Origin: an uncultured Acidobacteriota bacterium
GTDB taxonomy: Bacteria > Acidobacteriota > Blastocatellia > Pyrinomonadales > Pyrinomonadaceae
Direction of reading: 5' to 3'
NCBI GenBank assembly: GCA_902826795.1
Contig: CADEGD010000016.1
Span: forward strand, 35,384-79,713
DNA length: 44,330 nt
In this document: piece after piece, positions 44,153 to 44,330 of the stretch
Numbering within the stretch: the first letter of the stretch is position 1
How the letters are laid out: every line of letters starts with the position of its first letter
Made by a program: the position numbers and the translations under genes
The notes under the pieces: model-generated
Database searches by the model: none
What the model was told of the DNA's origin: nothing
The model's input: the letters and a program-made list of their open reading frames with translations, nothing else

Positions 44153-44218
44153 CGCCGACTTCACCGGCCGCAAATTCCTCGACGACGACGGCACCCTCTT
44201 CATCGTCAAGTCCCTCTA
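44153..44218 (+). repeat. Direct repeat, right copy (duplicate of phosphatase 3' end)
   Basis: 66 bases identical to 42866-42931 but for one substitution, beginning immediately after the toxin stop codon and ending with TAG where the gene has TAA. It carries no start of its own and is not a gene. Confidence 0.95.
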
Positions 44219-44242
44219 GTAGCGGCTTGCTGCCATGATGAG

Positions 44243-44298
44243 CGGAAGGGCTTGCCCTTCCGGAGAGTCTAAATTAATTTCAGGGAGGCTATGCCTCC
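44243..44298. repeat. Two mini-palindromes at window end
   Basis: CGGAAGGGCTTGCCCTTCCG (44243-44262) and GGAGGCTATGCCTCC (44284-44298) are perfect hairpins of the REP-like kind. The second one contains the only GGAGG near ATG 44304. Confidence 0.6.
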
Positions 44299-44303
44299 AA
44301 CTT

Positions 44304-44330
44304 ATGACTCGAATATCCCTCGACACTCCC
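44304..44330 (+). CDS. Possible start of a gene continuing past the window
   Basis: ATG 44304 opens a frame reading MTRISLDTP to the window edge. GGAGG is 15 bases upstream and inside a hairpin. Nine codons are too few to judge. Confidence 0.2.

Overview
The window reads as a chromosomal piece of a Gram-negative bacterium of moderate G+C. An Oar-type TonB-dependent receptor, several carboxypeptidase-regulatory-like domains, a large secreted PIG-L deacetylase, MacB-type permeases without ATPase domains, and atpD-atpC standing alone all suggest an Acidobacteriota genome, probably near Blastocatellia/Pyrinomonadaceae. That placement is inferred from gene content only. No rRNA, tRNA, CRISPR array, complete insertion sequence or integrase was seen.

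Left part (1-12.3 kb, + strand): the 3' end of mutL, then a nutrient locus: ROK regulator, Oar-like outer-membrane receptor, a 47-residue membrane protein, an SSS symporter and a secreted PIG-L deacetylase, closed by a terminator at 9871-9906. The regulator and the receptor each have a well-formed sigma70-type promoter. An ArgH-family lyase and a voltage-gated K+ channel with a C-terminal zinc ribbon follow.

Middle left (12.3-20.0 kb, - strand): a biotin carboxyl carrier protein coupled to a small secreted protein, a 1-Cys peroxiredoxin, and an expanded ybeZ-ybeY-ybeX cluster. PhoH (YbeZ), YbeY and a CorC/HlyC protein (YbeX-like) keep their order and strand, but a PIN/AbrB toxin-antitoxin pair separates the first two and zwf-pgl separates the last two.

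Middle (20.0-28.9 kb, + strand): a near-perfect sigma54 promoter faces a small stress-type operon ending in an SDR gene with two compensating frameshifts. A DUF4160/DUF2442 pair, the isolated atpD-atpC pair, an unknown protein (- strand), and a Fur-box-preceded heme oxygenase next to a TonB-dependent receptor come next.

Right part (28.9-44.3 kb): on the - strand an S33 peptidase, two tandem MacB-like permeases, a DUF2306 membrane protein and a secreted protein, with a duplicated ECF-like promoter. On the + strand sucD carrying an in-frame palindromic insertion, an NTF2-fold protein, a DUF2846-like protein, a class C serine hydrolase, ndk, a zinc-ribbon/DUF4190 protein, nuoI, a degenerate ImmA/IrrE peptidase, a GAF-SpoIIE phosphatase and a second AbrB/PIN toxin-antitoxin pair.

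The most striking structure is not a protein family. Several families of short palindromic elements with REPIN-like design (two inverted mini-hairpins around a spacer) lie between genes, and one lies inside sucD in frame, in the manner of Rickettsia palindromic elements. In addition, the last 66 bp of the phosphatase gene are duplicated directly after the second toxin gene, so the toxin-antitoxin module sits in a 1.2-kb island bounded by direct repeats that regenerate a gene 3' end.
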